A stretch of 64,000 nucleotides of DNA from Candidatus Edwardsbacteria bacterium (GCA_031082425.1 JAVHLB010000001.1:186001-250000), one strand, 5' to 3'. Counted from the first letter of the stretch, positions 8,448 to 18,180 are shown. Notes: generated by a model from the sequence alone, not told the origin. Program-made: numbers and translations.

Positions 8448-9347
8448 TTACGCTCCCACCAGCGCAAACACCAGCCCCACCAAGGCGGTCAGAATGACCC
8501 CGAAATAATAGACGATGGCCTGGTCTATCCGCAGACGGGGATTGACCACATCCACCAGGCCGACCAGCAGGACTACCACCAATATCTTGGCCGCCTGCGC
8601 CAGCACCGCCCACGGGCCGGAGAGGCCGAAGGTCCAGGGGAAGAATATCTGCACCAGGATCAGGGAGAATATCAGCTGCTTGATGATAAAGCCCCAGCGG
8701 TACAGGGCGAAGGTCGGCCCGGAGATCTCGATGAACGGCCCGCCCATCAGCTCGCCCTCGGCCTCGGGGATGTCGAACGGCAGCTTGGACAGCTGGGCCT
8801 GGATGCCCAGCAGCAGCGCGATGCCGGAGATGATCATGGAGAGCGAGGTGCCGGAGGACTGCTGGTAGAAGGCCATGTCCGAGAAGCGGAAGCTGTGGGT
8901 CTTCAGGGCCGCCGTGATCAGGGCGATGAACAGCACCGGCTCCACGGTCAGGGAGGTCATCATCTCCCGGGCGATGCCCAGAAAGGCGTAGGGCGATCCG
9001 GAGTCCATCCCGGCCAGCATCACGCACACCGAGGCGAAGCCGATCATGTAAAGGAACAATATCATGTCGCCGCCGGCGAAGGCCGAAGACCCGCCCACCG
9101 GCACCAGCAGTCCGGCCAGCAGGACGGCGGCCAGGCTCAGGTAGGCCGGCAGGGGCCCCAGCATGGAATGGACCGACCGGACATTGTCCTTGCCCAGCAG
9201 CTTGAGGGTGTCCCAGTAAGGCTGCAGCAGAGGCGGTCCGATCCGGGAATGCACCAGGGCCTTGAATTTACGAAGCAGCCCTTCCAGCAATGGCGAAAGG
9301 AATAAAAGGGCCAACAACATGCCGGTTATTTTGATTGCAGAATTCAT
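8448..9347 (-). CDS. hyfC: Membrane subunit HyfC (NuoH/EchB-like)
   Basis: A 299-residue NADH-dehydrogenase subunit 1 family protein with about eight membrane segments. Diagnostic stretches are LVHSRIGPPLLQPYWDTLKLLGKDN near the N-terminus, a PFDIPEAEGELMGG loop and a FIEISGPTFALYRWG stretch. This subunit joins the peripheral NiFe arm to the membrane pump. Length and motifs fit HyfC/HycD/EchB. The stop lies about 110 bases before hyfH; the gap contains a CTGTGTTCTTTGTGATC-type boundary string. Confidence 0.9.
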   Translation of the reverse strand: MNSAIKITGMLLALLFLSPLLEGLLRKFKALVHSRIGPPLLQPYWDTLKLLGKDNVRSVHSMLGPLPAYLSLAAVLLAGLLVPVGGSSAFAGGDMILFLYMIGFASVCVMLAGMDSGSPYAFLGIAREMMTSLTVEPVLFIALITAALKTHSFRFSDMAFYQQSSGTSLSMIISGIALLLGIQAQLSKLPFDIPEAEGELMGGPFIEISGPTFALYRWGFIIKQLIFSLILVQIFFPWTFGLSGPWAVLAQAAKILVVVLLVGLVDVVNPRLRIDQAIVYYFGVILTALVGLVFALVGA

Positions 9348-9402
9348 ATCTTTACTTACTATGGTATATTGATAGAAAGGTAATATTTAACTGGTCTTGA
9401 TC

Positions 9403-11076
9403 TCAGCGGCCCGTCCACTTGGACAGCTCCTCCTGGCCGTATATTCTGATCTCCCCGGAATCAACGTCCACCACCTCCATCCGTTCGGTGCAGGAGAAGC
9501 AGGGATCGATGGAGCCCACGATGATCGGCACGTCGGCCACCTGCTCGCCCCGGACCATGTCCGGGATGGTCGGCAGGTTGGGGTAGGTGGGGCAGCGCAC
9601 CCTCCAGCGCACCGGCCGGTTGTTGCCGCCGGTCAGCAGAAAGTGGACATCCTCGCCCCGGGGGGCCTCCACCGCCGAAATGGCGATGCGCCCGGCCGGG
9701 ATCTCCTCCCGGATCTCGGTGATGATGTCGCCCTCCGGCAGCTCCATTAAAGCATCTAAAGATTGCTTGACGATCTTGAACGACTCCAGGGTCTCCAGGA
9801 TCCGGACCACCGTCCGGCCCCAGACATCATTGCTGTCGGCGGTGATCACCTTGAAATCAATGGCATCATAGGCGCAGTAGGGATGGTCCTTGCGGGCGTC
9901 CATGTCCAGGTCGGCCGCCCGGGCCACCGGGCCCACCGCCGCCCACTCGTGGCAGCCTTCCTTGTTGAGGATCCCCACCTTCTCCAGCCGCATTCTTAAA
10001 GTTGTGTCGTCCTTGACCGCATCCAGCACTGCCAGCCATTCCTTCTCCATGTTGTTGATCTTGGTGCGGATCTCGGGCACCAGGGCCCGGGGAATGTCGC
10101 GCCGCACCCCGCCGATCAGGTTCATGCCGTAGGTCTTGCGGTTGCCGGTGATCTTCTCGCACAGCCACATGATGGGCTCCCGCATCCGCCAGGTCTGCAT
10201 CAGCACGGTATCGAAGCCGATGATGTGCCCGGCCACCCCCAGCCACAGGGCGTGGGAATGGATGCGCTCCAGCTCCAGCATTATGGTCCGGATGTAGTCG
10301 GCCCGCAGCGGCACCTTGATGTCGGCGGCGTGCTCCACCAGTTTGCAGAAGGAGACGTTGTGCACGAAACCGCAGATTCCGCAGATCCGCTCGGCCATGA
10401 ACGGGATCTGGTTATAGGTCAGGGTCTGGTCGCCCAGCTTCTCGATGCCCCGGTGGGCGTAGAACCCGCGGTAGTCGACGTCCACCACCTTCTCGCCCTC
10501 CACATAGAGACGGAAGTAGGTGGCCTCCTCGAACACCGGGAAATACGGCCCCATGGCCACCACCGTGGTCCCGGGAGGATTATCCTTGAACTTGTAGGCC
10601 TGCTCGGGATGGGACTCCGGTTTCTGGCTGTAATCGAACTCCTTGCGCAGGGGGTAGACCTCGGCCGGCCAGTCGTCGGCCAGCACCAGCCGCCGGGGAT
10701 CGGGATGGCCGGGGAACTGTACCCCCAGCAGGTCCCGGATCTCCCGCTCCGACCAGTTGGCCCCGGCGATGACGTTGGTGATGGACGGCACTTGGGGCGT
10801 ATGGGGATCGGCCGTCACGTCCAGGGTGACGAAGAAATGATCCTTGTCGAAGGTGAACAGGTGGTAGACCGCGAAGCGTTTCTTGATGTCCCGCTCGTCG
10901 GAGCCGACGCTGACCAGGTACCTGGCGACCGTCTGTCGGTGCAGTATCTCCACCGCCTGAACCACCGCCTCCGGCTTGACCTCCACCCACAGCTGATCGG
11001 GGATCGGCTCGGTGGACCCCATGAACCCGGCGCCCAATTTGGCCTTTAGTAAGCTTAAAATATCCTGTTTGGTCAT
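9403..11076 (-). CDS. hyfG: Group 4 [NiFe]-hydrogenase large subunit HyfG/HycE-like (NuoC-NuoD fusion)
   Basis: 557 residues. Residues 1-160 are NuoC-like (30 kDa domain, with ANWSEREIRDLLGVQFPGHP) and about 170-557 are the NuoD/NiFe large-subunit domain. Both metal-binding motifs are present: L1 RICGICGFVH (C232, C235) and L2 DPCFSC (C526, C529), so a real NiFe site is expected, unlike in complex I. The C-terminal 25 residues after CTER are predicted to be removed by the HycI protease encoded upstream. A GAGGG site precedes the ATG. Motifs resemble the formate-hydrogenlyase/Hyf branch of group 4; subgroup needs a tree. Confidence 0.93.
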   Translation of the reverse strand: MTKQDILSLLKAKLGAGFMGSTEPIPDQLWVEVKPEAVVQAVEILHRQTVARYLVSVGSDERDIKKRFAVYHLFTFDKDHFFVTLDVTADPHTPQVPSITNVIAGANWSEREIRDLLGVQFPGHPDPRRLVLADDWPAEVYPLRKEFDYSQKPESHPEQAYKFKDNPPGTTVVAMGPYFPVFEEATYFRLYVEGEKVVDVDYRGFYAHRGIEKLGDQTLTYNQIPFMAERICGICGFVHNVSFCKLVEHAADIKVPLRADYIRTIMLELERIHSHALWLGVAGHIIGFDTVLMQTWRMREPIMWLCEKITGNRKTYGMNLIGGVRRDIPRALVPEIRTKINNMEKEWLAVLDAVKDDTTLRMRLEKVGILNKEGCHEWAAVGPVARAADLDMDARKDHPYCAYDAIDFKVITADSNDVWGRTVVRILETLESFKIVKQSLDALMELPEGDIITEIREEIPAGRIAISAVEAPRGEDVHFLLTGGNNRPVRWRVRCPTYPNLPTIPDMVRGEQVADVPIIVGSIDPCFSCTERMEVVDVDSGEIRIYGQEELSKWTGR

Positions 11077-11098
11077 ATCCCTCTATAAGTTAAAGAAG

Positions 11099-11509
11099 TT
11101 ACTTTGTTGAATTGGTTAAAGAGGTTTGGCTCCTCTTTGATTTAATATTGGATTTTTGTAAATATGTAATGAATTTGAATAACATATTTGAAATGCCTGC
11201 AGCCATGTCAATAGCTGTCACAAAATCCTCTTGGTTGATATATTTTCTTTCGTTGGCGAATATCAAGTGGCTGCGCAACTCGCCGCAGGAACCTTTGGCA
11301 ATAAATAAAAACTGTATGAATTCCTTGTTGCTGCCCCGTTCAAAACCCTCTGCAATGTTGGCCATGATTGAGACCGAGGCCCGTCTGGCTTGATCGGTAA
11401 GTATTCTATCCTTGCTGAAACTGGGATTATTGGTAAAATCATAAACCAGATTGGCCAGTTCTTTGGCCTGTTGCCATATTTTCAGCTCTTCAAACCGCTT
11501 TACAGTCAT
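11099..11509 (-). CDS. Four-helix-bundle protein (23S rRNA intervening-sequence family)
   Basis: 136 residues. The N-terminus FEELKIWQQAKELANLVYDFT and the DQARRASVSIMANIAEGF block are hallmarks of the four-helix-bundle family first found in 23S rRNA intervening sequences (TIGR02436/S23). Function is unknown. Members are scattered as single genes in many genomes and appear mobile. Here it interrupts the hydrogenase operon between hyfB and hyfG, is AT-richer than its neighbours and ends in a basic, Ser/Thr-rich tail. A role in the hydrogenase is not implied. Confidence 0.85.
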   Translation of the reverse strand: MTVKRFEELKIWQQAKELANLVYDFTNNPSFSKDRILTDQARRASVSIMANIAEGFERGSNKEFIQFLFIAKGSCGELRSHLIFANERKYINQEDFVTAIDMAAGISNMLFKFITYLQKSNIKSKRSQTSLTNSTK

Positions 11510-11583
11510 ACTAAAACAACTAAAACCTTTTCAACCTCTTAAACTTCTCTAACCTTTTTGAACAAACCCAAATAGCTGCCAGC

Positions 11584-12240
11584 TTAGTTAACATCCCCCC
11601 AGTTGAAGCTGATCCCGGTGGCAAAGCCGTACCCGGAGACATCGTCGGCCGGCTTGCCGTACAGGTAATAGCCGTCGAACGGAATGGATATCAGTTTCCC
11701 CAGCCTGATCTCGAATCCGCCGTTGACCCCAAACCCGATGGAAGGATCGCTCCTGGCGTCGTCGCTCCAACCACCGACGCTTATTTTAAGCTGCTCGGTA
11801 ACAGAATATACATTGGCCTGAACATAGGGGAAAAGCCTGCCCCCCAAGTTGCCCGGATTATATCTCACACCCAATCCCAGGCCCATCACGGTCGTTTCGG
11901 CCTTGATGCCAATAAATTCAGTTTCGCTCATCCAGCCGTGAACATCCACCGCCAGGTCTATGTTCTTATCGAAAGAATAGCGGTAATTCAGGAACTCGCC
12001 CATTCCTTGGCTGGCATCGATCCCCAATTCCGGCAGCTCAAAATCTCCGCTGGTGGCCTTGAAATACCCTAAAAGGCCCAGGGAGATGTGGTGCCGGCCC
12101 AGATTTTGGCTGAACTTTTTCTGATTCAGGGCCGCGGCCACCACCTCGTCGTCACTCTGGAACTGGGCCTGGGCCGCTCCGCAGAGGCCAAACAAAAGAA
12201 TCGTTGCAGCTATTTTATTCATATTGAACGCTTTAAACAT
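11584..12240 (-). CDS. Outer-membrane beta-barrel protein, small
   Basis: 218 residues from the ATG at 12240, which has AAAAGG in front; an ATG at 12222 lacks such a site. A signal peptide ends at AQA. The rest alternates polar and hydrophobic residues with many glycine and aromatic positions (GLGLGVRYNPG, GVNGGFEIRLG, GFATGISFNWG), as in eight-stranded OmpX/OmpW-like barrels. It lies in the hydrogenase operon but has no evident link to electron transfer. Bases upstream of the start repeat a 20-odd base string found also near 11523, another boundary-type repeat. Confidence 0.7.
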   Translation of the reverse strand: MFKAFNMNKIAATILLFGLCGAAQAQFQSDDEVVAAALNQKKFSQNLGRHHISLGLLGYFKATSGDFELPELGIDASQGMGEFLNYRYSFDKNIDLAVDVHGWMSETEFIGIKAETTVMGLGLGVRYNPGNLGGRLFPYVQANVYSVTEQLKISVGGWSDDARSDPSIGFGVNGGFEIRLGKLISIPFDGYYLYGKPADDVSGYGFATGISFNWGDVN

Positions 12241-12299
12241 TTTAACCTTTTCAACTCTTAAACTTTTAAAACAGGACCTATATCCTCGCTGAATAATGG

Positions 12300-14345
12300 T
12301 CATCCCACCATGAACATGATGAACAGCGCCACCGCCGCCCCCACCACCATCCACAGCAGATACCATTGCGGAAAGCCGCTGTGGGTGCCGGCAAAAACCT
12401 CCAGCACCCTGTGCCCGACGTAGACCAGTGGACGGTACAGCCAGTCGTCCACATCCAAAAGGTGCTTGAGCTTGAACGATTTGTGGATCTTGGGCAGTTT
12501 CCACTGGGGATAGACCCCCTCCTGGCTGTACTTGCCGAACCGGATATTGAAATGCTGCTTGAAGGTCCTGAAATAGCTGCCCGAATAGTAGCGCACCGCC
12601 TCCGGGCTCTGCACCTCTCCGGAGTACCACAGGTTGGAGACCGTCTGCTTGGCGCCGCCCGATTTCCAGATCACCCAGGCGATCACCGTCAGGACGGCCA
12701 GGGCCAGCAGGACGAACAGCGGTTTGTAGAAGCCCACCAAGCCCTCTCCGAAATTAAGGCCCAGACCGCCCTGGGCGGTGGTGATGATCGAGGAGAATTG
12801 GGGCCAATAGCCGGGTGTCAACAGCCCGGTGACGCTGGAATACAGAACCTTTGTTATCCAGACCACCAGCACTCCCTGAAGGACCACCAGGACCGCCAAA
12901 ATCACTTGGCTGGCTATCATGGTCCGCGGCACGTCGCTGTTGACATTCTCGTTGGCCTTGGTCCTTTGTCCGAAGAACGACAGGCCCATGAACTTCACCA
13001 TGACGCTGGCCATGGTCAGCAGGCTGGTGAACAGGGCCACCACCCCGGCCAGCAGCAGGATCGGTACCGCAAACCCGCCGTTAAGGGTGGCGTGATAGAT
13101 ATACCATTTGCTGACAAATCCGTTCAAAGGAGGGATCCCCGATATCCCGAAAGCGGCGATTATTCCGCAGGCCGCCGTCCAGGGCATGTACCTGCCCAGG
13201 CCCCCCATCAGGTCCAGATCCTTGGTGCCGGTTTTATATTGAAGGGACCCGGCCGTCAGGAACAGCAGTGATTTGAAGGTCGAGTGGTTGATCAGATGGT
13301 AGAGCCCGGCGATGATGGCTATGGTCGCCAAGGCCGGAGATATGGGAAGCATCATGATCCCCGCCCCGATGCCCAGCAATACATACCCGTTCTGGCCGAT
13401 GGAATGAAAAGCCAGCACCCTTTTGGCGTCATGCTGGTACATGGCGGTCATGGTTCCGATGAACAAAGAGAGAGTTCCGAAGATGGTCAGTATCAGGCCC
13501 CAGGTATAGGAGAAATGCGACACCGGCAGCATCCCCAGAAAGATGCGGAGTATCCCGTAGATGCCGATCTTGATCATCACCCCGGACAAAATGGCCGATA
13601 TCGGGGAGGGCGCCGCCGGGTGGGCGTCGGGCAGCCAGTCGCCGAAGGGGAAGATGCCGGCCTTGGTGGCGAAGCCGACGAAGAACAACAGCAGCAGAGT
13701 GTGCAGCAGGACCGGGTTGTCGCTCATCAGCAGGCCCATCACCGGGCCCAGGGCGTTGAAGTCGAAGGACTGGCTGTAGTGATAAAGGGTGTTGGCGGCT
13801 ATGATGATCCCGGCGGTGCCGATATGGGTCATCAGAAAATATTTGAACCCGGCATTGACGTTGGTCTTGTTGCCCCATTCGTAGACCACCAGGGCGTAGG
13901 AGGTCAGGGTCATGAATTCCCAGAAGACGATGAAGAAGAACAGGTCGCGCACCACCACCACCCCGTACATGCCCATCAGGAACAGCAGCAGCAGCGGATA
14001 GTAGCGGGCCAGCGATTCCTTGTAATGCTTCATGTATTCTATGGAGTACAGCCCGGCGGCCCAGGAGACCACGGTGATCACCAATAGGAAGATAGCAGAC
14101 AGCACGTCCACCTTCAGCAGGAACGAGGCCCCCAGCCCGGCCACCTGGAACACCGGCTTGTCCAGGTTGAAGGTCCCGCCGGCCAGCACCCGCAGGGCCG
14201 TATAGAGAAAGCCCAGCGAGGCCACGGTCTGGAAGAACAACGATATCCAGCCGATGGTCCGCCGGGAATACGGCATCAACAGGGTTACGGCAGCGCCCAG
14301 GAACAGCGTTGCCATGGAGAACAGAATGACGGTTTGAAGATTCAT
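12300..14345 (-). CDS. hyfB: Antiporter-like membrane subunit HyfB (NuoL-like)
   Basis: A 681-residue member of the NuoL/HyfB/HycC family with about 16 membrane segments. Typical blocks are the FFFIVFWEFMTLTSYALVVYEW helix, FATKAGIFPFGDWLPDAHPAAPSPISAILSG, and LYHLINHSTFKSLLFLTAGS. The long C-terminal region (about 500-681) includes a lateral amphipathic part and a cytoplasmic HFNIRFGKYSQEG stretch, as in HyfB/HycC. It is the largest of the three predicted ion-translocating subunits. It would be the most distal pump module by analogy with formate hydrogenlyase; that placement is inference. Confidence 0.9.
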   Translation of the reverse strand: MNLQTVILFSMATLFLGAAVTLLMPYSRRTIGWISLFFQTVASLGFLYTALRVLAGGTFNLDKPVFQVAGLGASFLLKVDVLSAIFLLVITVVSWAAGLYSIEYMKHYKESLARYYPLLLLFLMGMYGVVVVRDLFFFIVFWEFMTLTSYALVVYEWGNKTNVNAGFKYFLMTHIGTAGIIIAANTLYHYSQSFDFNALGPVMGLLMSDNPVLLHTLLLLFFVGFATKAGIFPFGDWLPDAHPAAPSPISAILSGVMIKIGIYGILRIFLGMLPVSHFSYTWGLILTIFGTLSLFIGTMTAMYQHDAKRVLAFHSIGQNGYVLLGIGAGIMMLPISPALATIAIIAGLYHLINHSTFKSLLFLTAGSLQYKTGTKDLDLMGGLGRYMPWTAACGIIAAFGISGIPPLNGFVSKWYIYHATLNGGFAVPILLLAGVVALFTSLLTMASVMVKFMGLSFFGQRTKANENVNSDVPRTMIASQVILAVLVVLQGVLVVWITKVLYSSVTGLLTPGYWPQFSSIITTAQGGLGLNFGEGLVGFYKPLFVLLALAVLTVIAWVIWKSGGAKQTVSNLWYSGEVQSPEAVRYYSGSYFRTFKQHFNIRFGKYSQEGVYPQWKLPKIHKSFKLKHLLDVDDWLYRPLVYVGHRVLEVFAGTHSGFPQWYLLWMVVGAAVALFIMFMVG

Positions 14346-14363
14346 ATCAAATCTTAGGAAATA

Positions 14364-14936
14364 TTAATCGTTATGAATTATGCTTAATGTATCTTTGGGA
14401 TTATTTGCCTGTACAATTTTATTATTATAATCGGTTAACAGGTGGTAACACTCTTTCTGAAGACCAGTTGAAATCGGGGTTTCTGATTTGTTATACAACA
14501 GTATTGGCGCCATCGTCAATGCCCCGATCCCAAAAACTATGGGACTAGCTATCGCAAAAAATCTGCCGTTTGGCACATGATCGGGGGCCAGTAGCCAAAA
14601 AAGATCACAAAACAGCATTCCGCCAAGCCCGCCAAACAAAGCCCTTTTAAATATCGTTTTTCTTGCTTCTTTTTTGGCTCTATCTGTTAAAATGGCGCTG
14701 TGCCTTTTCGTTGCCAGCATGGCTGAATCTGCCGGAAAGAAGACGTCTACTTTGCGGGACACTTCATCATTGATTTGCACACAACGACCGTAATCATATA
14801 CTTTAGGAACCAGGATTGCCGGATCTTTGTATTGTTTTGATATAATATTAGTTTTATTTTTAGATATACTGGCACAACCGATAAATTGAAGAAAACCAAT
14901 GAAACAGCATAATATTTTTAACAGGGGCTTATTCAT
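14364..14936 (-). CDS. Hypothetical lipoprotein with a central membrane hairpin
   Basis: 190 residues, not recognised. The N-terminus has a signal sequence with lipobox FIGC (Cys21). Residues about 115-155 contain two hydrophobic stretches (FGGLGGMLFCDLFWLLA and FFAIASPIVFGIGALTMAPILL) that could form a hairpin in the membrane. The rest is polar. The gene is distinctly AT-rich compared with hyfB and hyfD on either side and interrupts the operon, which suggests later insertion. No function is proposed. Confidence 0.6.
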   Translation of the reverse strand: MNKPLLKILCCFIGFLQFIGCASISKNKTNIISKQYKDPAILVPKVYDYGRCVQINDEVSRKVDVFFPADSAMLATKRHSAILTDRAKKEARKTIFKRALFGGLGGMLFCDLFWLLAPDHVPNGRFFAIASPIVFGIGALTMAPILLYNKSETPISTGLQKECYHLLTDYNNKIVQANNPKDTLSIIHND

Positions 14937-15036
14937 ATAACAATTTTCTTCAAATCTTATAAACCGTTTCCCTCTCCCCTCCGGAAAATTCCATGTCCTA
15001 AAAAATCAGTGGAAATCTGCGTCCTATTAAATTCCC

Positions 15037-16488
15037 CTACCTTATCAGCTTTATCAGCGGCAGGCCCACCAGCGGGGCGATCACGGTCAGTATCATCAAT
15101 ACTATCAGAATGACCTTGGAATTTATCGGAAGATTGATTGCCTGGTCCACCTTGGCCGATGGCTCGCCGAAGAACACCTTGTGGGCCACGAAGAAATACC
15201 AGGCGAAGGCGATGATGATCTCGGCCACGAAGGGGATTATCAGGAACACCGCGGTCTTGCCGCCGATCTCGATGACCCCCTCCATCAGGAACAGCTTGGA
15301 CCAGTAACAGGACAGCGGGGCGATCCCGGTGACGCCCAGGGTCCCGATGATGAAGGCGATGGAGGTCAGGGGCATGGCCTTGGTCAGGCCGCCCAGCTCG
15401 TCCATGTTGCGGGTGCCGGTGGCGTAGGCGATGGCCCCCACGCAGATGAACAGCAGGGCCTTGGCCGGCGCGTGGCAGATGATGTGGAGGATGGCCCCCT
15501 GGTAGCCGTAGTGCGAGCCCATCACCCCCAGGCCCAGGCCCAAAAAAATGTATCCCAGGTGGGCGATGGTTGAATAGGCCAGGAATTTCTTGATGTCGGT
15601 CTGGAAGAAGAACAGGAACAGCGAGGCCAGCATGGTCATCACCGCGAACACCGCCACCAGCAGCCCCAGCCCGTAGGAGAAGCCCACGGTGGAGATGGTC
15701 ACCCGGGCCATCAAATAGACGCCGGCCTTGACCATGGCCGCGGCGTGCAGGTAGCAGGACACCGGGGTGGGAGCCGCCATGGCGTTGGGCAGCCAGGCAA
15801 AGAACACGATCTGGCTGGACTTGGCCCAGGCCGCTATCAGGAACAGGATGAAGACGATGGTCTTCACCTGCGGGGTCAGCAGGTTGATGGCGTCGAAGCC
15901 GAAACTGCCGGTATTGACGAACAGCACGATCAGGGCGATCAGGAAGAAGATCCCTCCGAAGAAGGTCTTGATCAGGGCCTCGAACCCGGCATCCAGCGAT
16001 TCCTTGTTGTGGTAGTAGGAGATCAGGGCCCAGGAGCAGATGGTGGTCAGCTCCCAGAAGATGAACAACTGCAGGAAATTGGCCGAAACGGAAACCCCGA
16101 CCATGGCCCCCAGGAACAGCAGGTGCCACAGGTAGAAGCGCCGCTTGCCGTCCTTGACCGGGTGGAACTTGTTCTCCGGCGACAGGTAGTCCCGGGAGTA
16201 AAAGGTCACCAGCAGCCCGATGATGGTGGTCACCAGCAGCAGCACCATGGACAGCGGGTCCATGAAGACCCCCATGATCCCGGGAACATCCGGCAGCCAC
16301 GGCCAGTTGATCAGCGGCAGGGAGAATCTTTGGCCGTAGGCCAGCAGCACCACCAGCAGGGAAAGGATGGTCACCAGCGAGGCCACCACCGCGGCAAAGA
16401 TGTCCTGCTTCTTTTCCGGCAGCCACTGGGTTATCAACGCCGCCAGAAAGGGCAGTATCAGCATTACGATAAGTATGGAACCTAGCAT
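15037..16488 (-). CDS. hyfD: Antiporter-like membrane subunit HyfD
   Basis: 483 residues, close to the length of HyfD of hydrogenase-4. It is a NuoL/M/N family protein with about 14 membrane segments. Seen are FIFWELTTICSWALISYY with the conserved Glu, a WAKSSQIVFFAWLPNAMAAPTPVSCYLHAAAMVKAG block (the Lys-containing core), and HIICHAPAKALLFICVGA. It is the third predicted ion-pumping subunit of the complex, after HyfB and HyfF. Upstream, a MITE-like element separates it from hycI, so expression depends on read-through of that element. Confidence 0.88.
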   Translation of the reverse strand: MLGSILIVMLILPFLAALITQWLPEKKQDIFAAVVASLVTILSLLVVLLAYGQRFSLPLINWPWLPDVPGIMGVFMDPLSMVLLLVTTIIGLLVTFYSRDYLSPENKFHPVKDGKRRFYLWHLLFLGAMVGVSVSANFLQLFIFWELTTICSWALISYYHNKESLDAGFEALIKTFFGGIFFLIALIVLFVNTGSFGFDAINLLTPQVKTIVFILFLIAAWAKSSQIVFFAWLPNAMAAPTPVSCYLHAAAMVKAGVYLMARVTISTVGFSYGLGLLVAVFAVMTMLASLFLFFFQTDIKKFLAYSTIAHLGYIFLGLGLGVMGSHYGYQGAILHIICHAPAKALLFICVGAIAYATGTRNMDELGGLTKAMPLTSIAFIIGTLGVTGIAPLSCYWSKLFLMEGVIEIGGKTAVFLIIPFVAEIIIAFAWYFFVAHKVFFGEPSAKVDQAINLPINSKVILIVLMILTVIAPLVGLPLIKLIR

Positions 16489-16521
16489 AATCTTCTATAA
16501 TAGTATGGGTTTATATTTTTG

Positions 16522-16617
16522 ATCGTCATTCTGAGCCCGGCACCCTGCCGGCCAACCGAAGAATCTTTTTGTCACCCTGAGAAATCTGTCCGCCCGACAG
16601 GCCGAACGGGTGACGAT
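16522..16617. repeat. MITE-like intergenic element (copy 2)
   Basis: About 96 bases with ends ATCGTCATTCTGAG (16522-16535) and CGGGTGACGAT (16607-16617). An internal GTCACCCTGAG repeats the end motif, so this may be two nested partial copies. It lies between hycI and hyfD inside the operon. Confidence 0.5.
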
Positions 16618-16712
16618 AATTCATCCTTCAACCGTAAAACCTGTTGCAGCTATCAGTATAACTAACCAATTCTTTTAAACTTAGTGCCTCTGTGCCTTGG
16701 TGTGAAAATATC

Positions 16713-17177
16713 CTAACGCCCCGCAATGACCCTCACCAAATTATCAATGGTCTTTCTGACCTCGGTGCTCAATCCCTTGCCGAAATCTATGCTCCTGGGC
16801 TGGACCCCCAGTATCTTGATGTCCAACTCCGGCAGTTTTTCCTTCAAATACTTGATGAACATCAACAGCGAAAGGTTATGGGTGGAGACCGCTATCCGCT
16901 TGCCCAGCTGGTCCGATTCCAGCAGGGCCGCATCGCCCGGCATCCCGCCCAGGGCCACCGCATCGGCTATCACCAATCTGACCGGGGCCGTTTGGACGAT
17001 CTGATCCAGAAGGTCCTCCGGGGTCTCCCCTCCGTCCAGCAGATTGATCTCTGTCTTACCGGAAAGGTTCTTGACCAGTTCCGGGCCGAATCCGTCGTCG
17101 CCCCGCATGACGTTCCCCACCCCCACGATCAGCGAGGCTTTATCCAAAGAGCGCAGATATTCAAACAGGTCGGGCAT
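16713..17177 (-). CDS. hycI: Hydrogenase maturation endopeptidase HycI-like
   Basis: 154 residues of the HyaD/HycI peptidase M52 family. The nickel-sensing residues are visible: D27 in GVGNVMRGDDGFGP, D72 in IADAV and H100 in STHNLS. These enzymes cut the C-terminal tail from the large subunit after nickel insertion; the substrate here should be HyfG, which still carries a 25-residue tail after its last Cys motif. The presence of a dedicated protease supports a working NiFe site. The stop codon is followed by a CACCAAGGCACAGAGG boundary string. Confidence 0.9.
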   Translation of the reverse strand: MPDLFEYLRSLDKASLIVGVGNVMRGDDGFGPELVKNLSGKTEINLLDGGETPEDLLDQIVQTAPVRLVIADAVALGGMPGDAALLESDQLGKRIAVSTHNLSLLMFIKYLKEKLPELDIKILGVQPRSIDFGKGLSTEVRKTIDNLVRVIAGR

Positions 17178-17271
17178 GGCTGTCTCGATAAGTTATACCA
17201 TGGTTATACGTTGAGTTCACCATTGCATCTCTATCGTATCACTATTGTATGACCAGTCGTGATCCCGATCG

Positions 17272-18108
17272 TTAAAATGCCTCCTCGGCCAGCCCCTTGA
17301 TCTCGGTGTAGTCGAACACCGGCCCCTCGGTGCAGACATACTTGTTCCCGATGCAGCAGTGGCCGCACTTGCCCACCCCGCACTTCATGTAGCGCTCCAG
17401 GGTGGAAACGATCTGCTTCTCCGGCAGGCCCAGCTTTAAAAGTTCGATGATCACGAACTTGATCATGATGGGCGGCCCGCAGGTGTAGACCACGGTGTTG
17501 GGGATGTCCAGTTTGAGCTTGGGGAACAGGGTGGTGACCACCCCCACGTTTCCGGTCCATTCCTTGTCGGCCACGTCCACCGTCTGGATCAGCTTCAGGT
17601 CGGTCTTCTTTTCCCAGTCGCTTAGCTGATATTTGTAGACCCGGTCGGCCGGGGTCCGGGCTCCGTAGAGGACGGTGAAATCGCGGTAGTCGGCCCGGTG
17701 GTTGAATATGTGGTCGATCATGGAGCGCAGCGGCGGAAGGCCGATGCCGCCCCCGATCACCAGCACGTCCTTGCCCCTGGAGTCTATCTTGTCCAGAAAG
17801 CTGTTGCCCAGCGGCCCCTTGATGCCGATCTCATCGCCCTTCTTCAATTCGGCCAGGGCATTGGTGACCCTGCCGCAGGCCCGCACCGTGAAGGTCATCA
17901 CCCCCGGCTCCTGGGGCGAGGTGGTCAGGCCGAAGGGCGCCTCTCCGGCCCCGAACACCGAGGCCTCCACAAACTGCCCGGGCCGGGAGACGAACAGCTT
18001 GGCCTCGTCCTTCTTCTTTATTTTAACATCATAGGTGCGGGTGTCCGGCGTCTCCTGCTTGATGTCGGTGATCTCTGAAATGTACGGTAGGTAGATATTG
18101 GGATTCAT
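17272..18108 (-). CDS. FAD/NAD(P)-binding electron-transfer subunit, sulfhydrogenase gamma (HydG)/AsrB-like
   Basis: 278 residues with ferredoxin-NADP reductase architecture: an FAD domain with RPGQF and a GxxR-type stretch, a nucleotide domain starting VIGGGIGLPPLRSM and containing CGPP, and a C-terminal 2Fe-2S motif C243-x4-C248-x2-C251-x7-C259 as in PyrK, AsrB and HydG. Such subunits pass electrons between NAD(P)H and iron-sulfur partners. The natural partner is the HydB/AsrA-like protein encoded upstream. No AsrC or group 3b hydrogenase gene follows; instead the group 4 hydrogenase genes do, which suggests this pair is the NAD(P)H module of the Hyf complex. Confidence 0.85.
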   Translation of the reverse strand: MNPNIYLPYISEITDIKQETPDTRTYDVKIKKKDEAKLFVSRPGQFVEASVFGAGEAPFGLTTSPQEPGVMTFTVRACGRVTNALAELKKGDEIGIKGPLGNSFLDKIDSRGKDVLVIGGGIGLPPLRSMIDHIFNHRADYRDFTVLYGARTPADRVYKYQLSDWEKKTDLKLIQTVDVADKEWTGNVGVVTTLFPKLKLDIPNTVVYTCGPPIMIKFVIIELLKLGLPEKQIVSTLERYMKCGVGKCGHCCIGNKYVCTEGPVFDYTEIKGLAEEAF

Positions 18109-18180
18109 AATACTCTTGCTTTATTTTTGCCCACGAAACACACGAAAAACCCGAAATTTTTCTGGTTAAGTGGAAATTGG

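Noticed and set aside
8439..9305. Plus-strand frame rich in His, Gln and Gly opposite hyfC
   Set aside because: Low-complexity composition of an antisense frame; the minus strand encodes an obvious membrane subunit.
12366..14087. Long plus-strand frames opposite hyfB
   Set aside because: Antisense shadows of a membrane protein gene, without recognisable domains.
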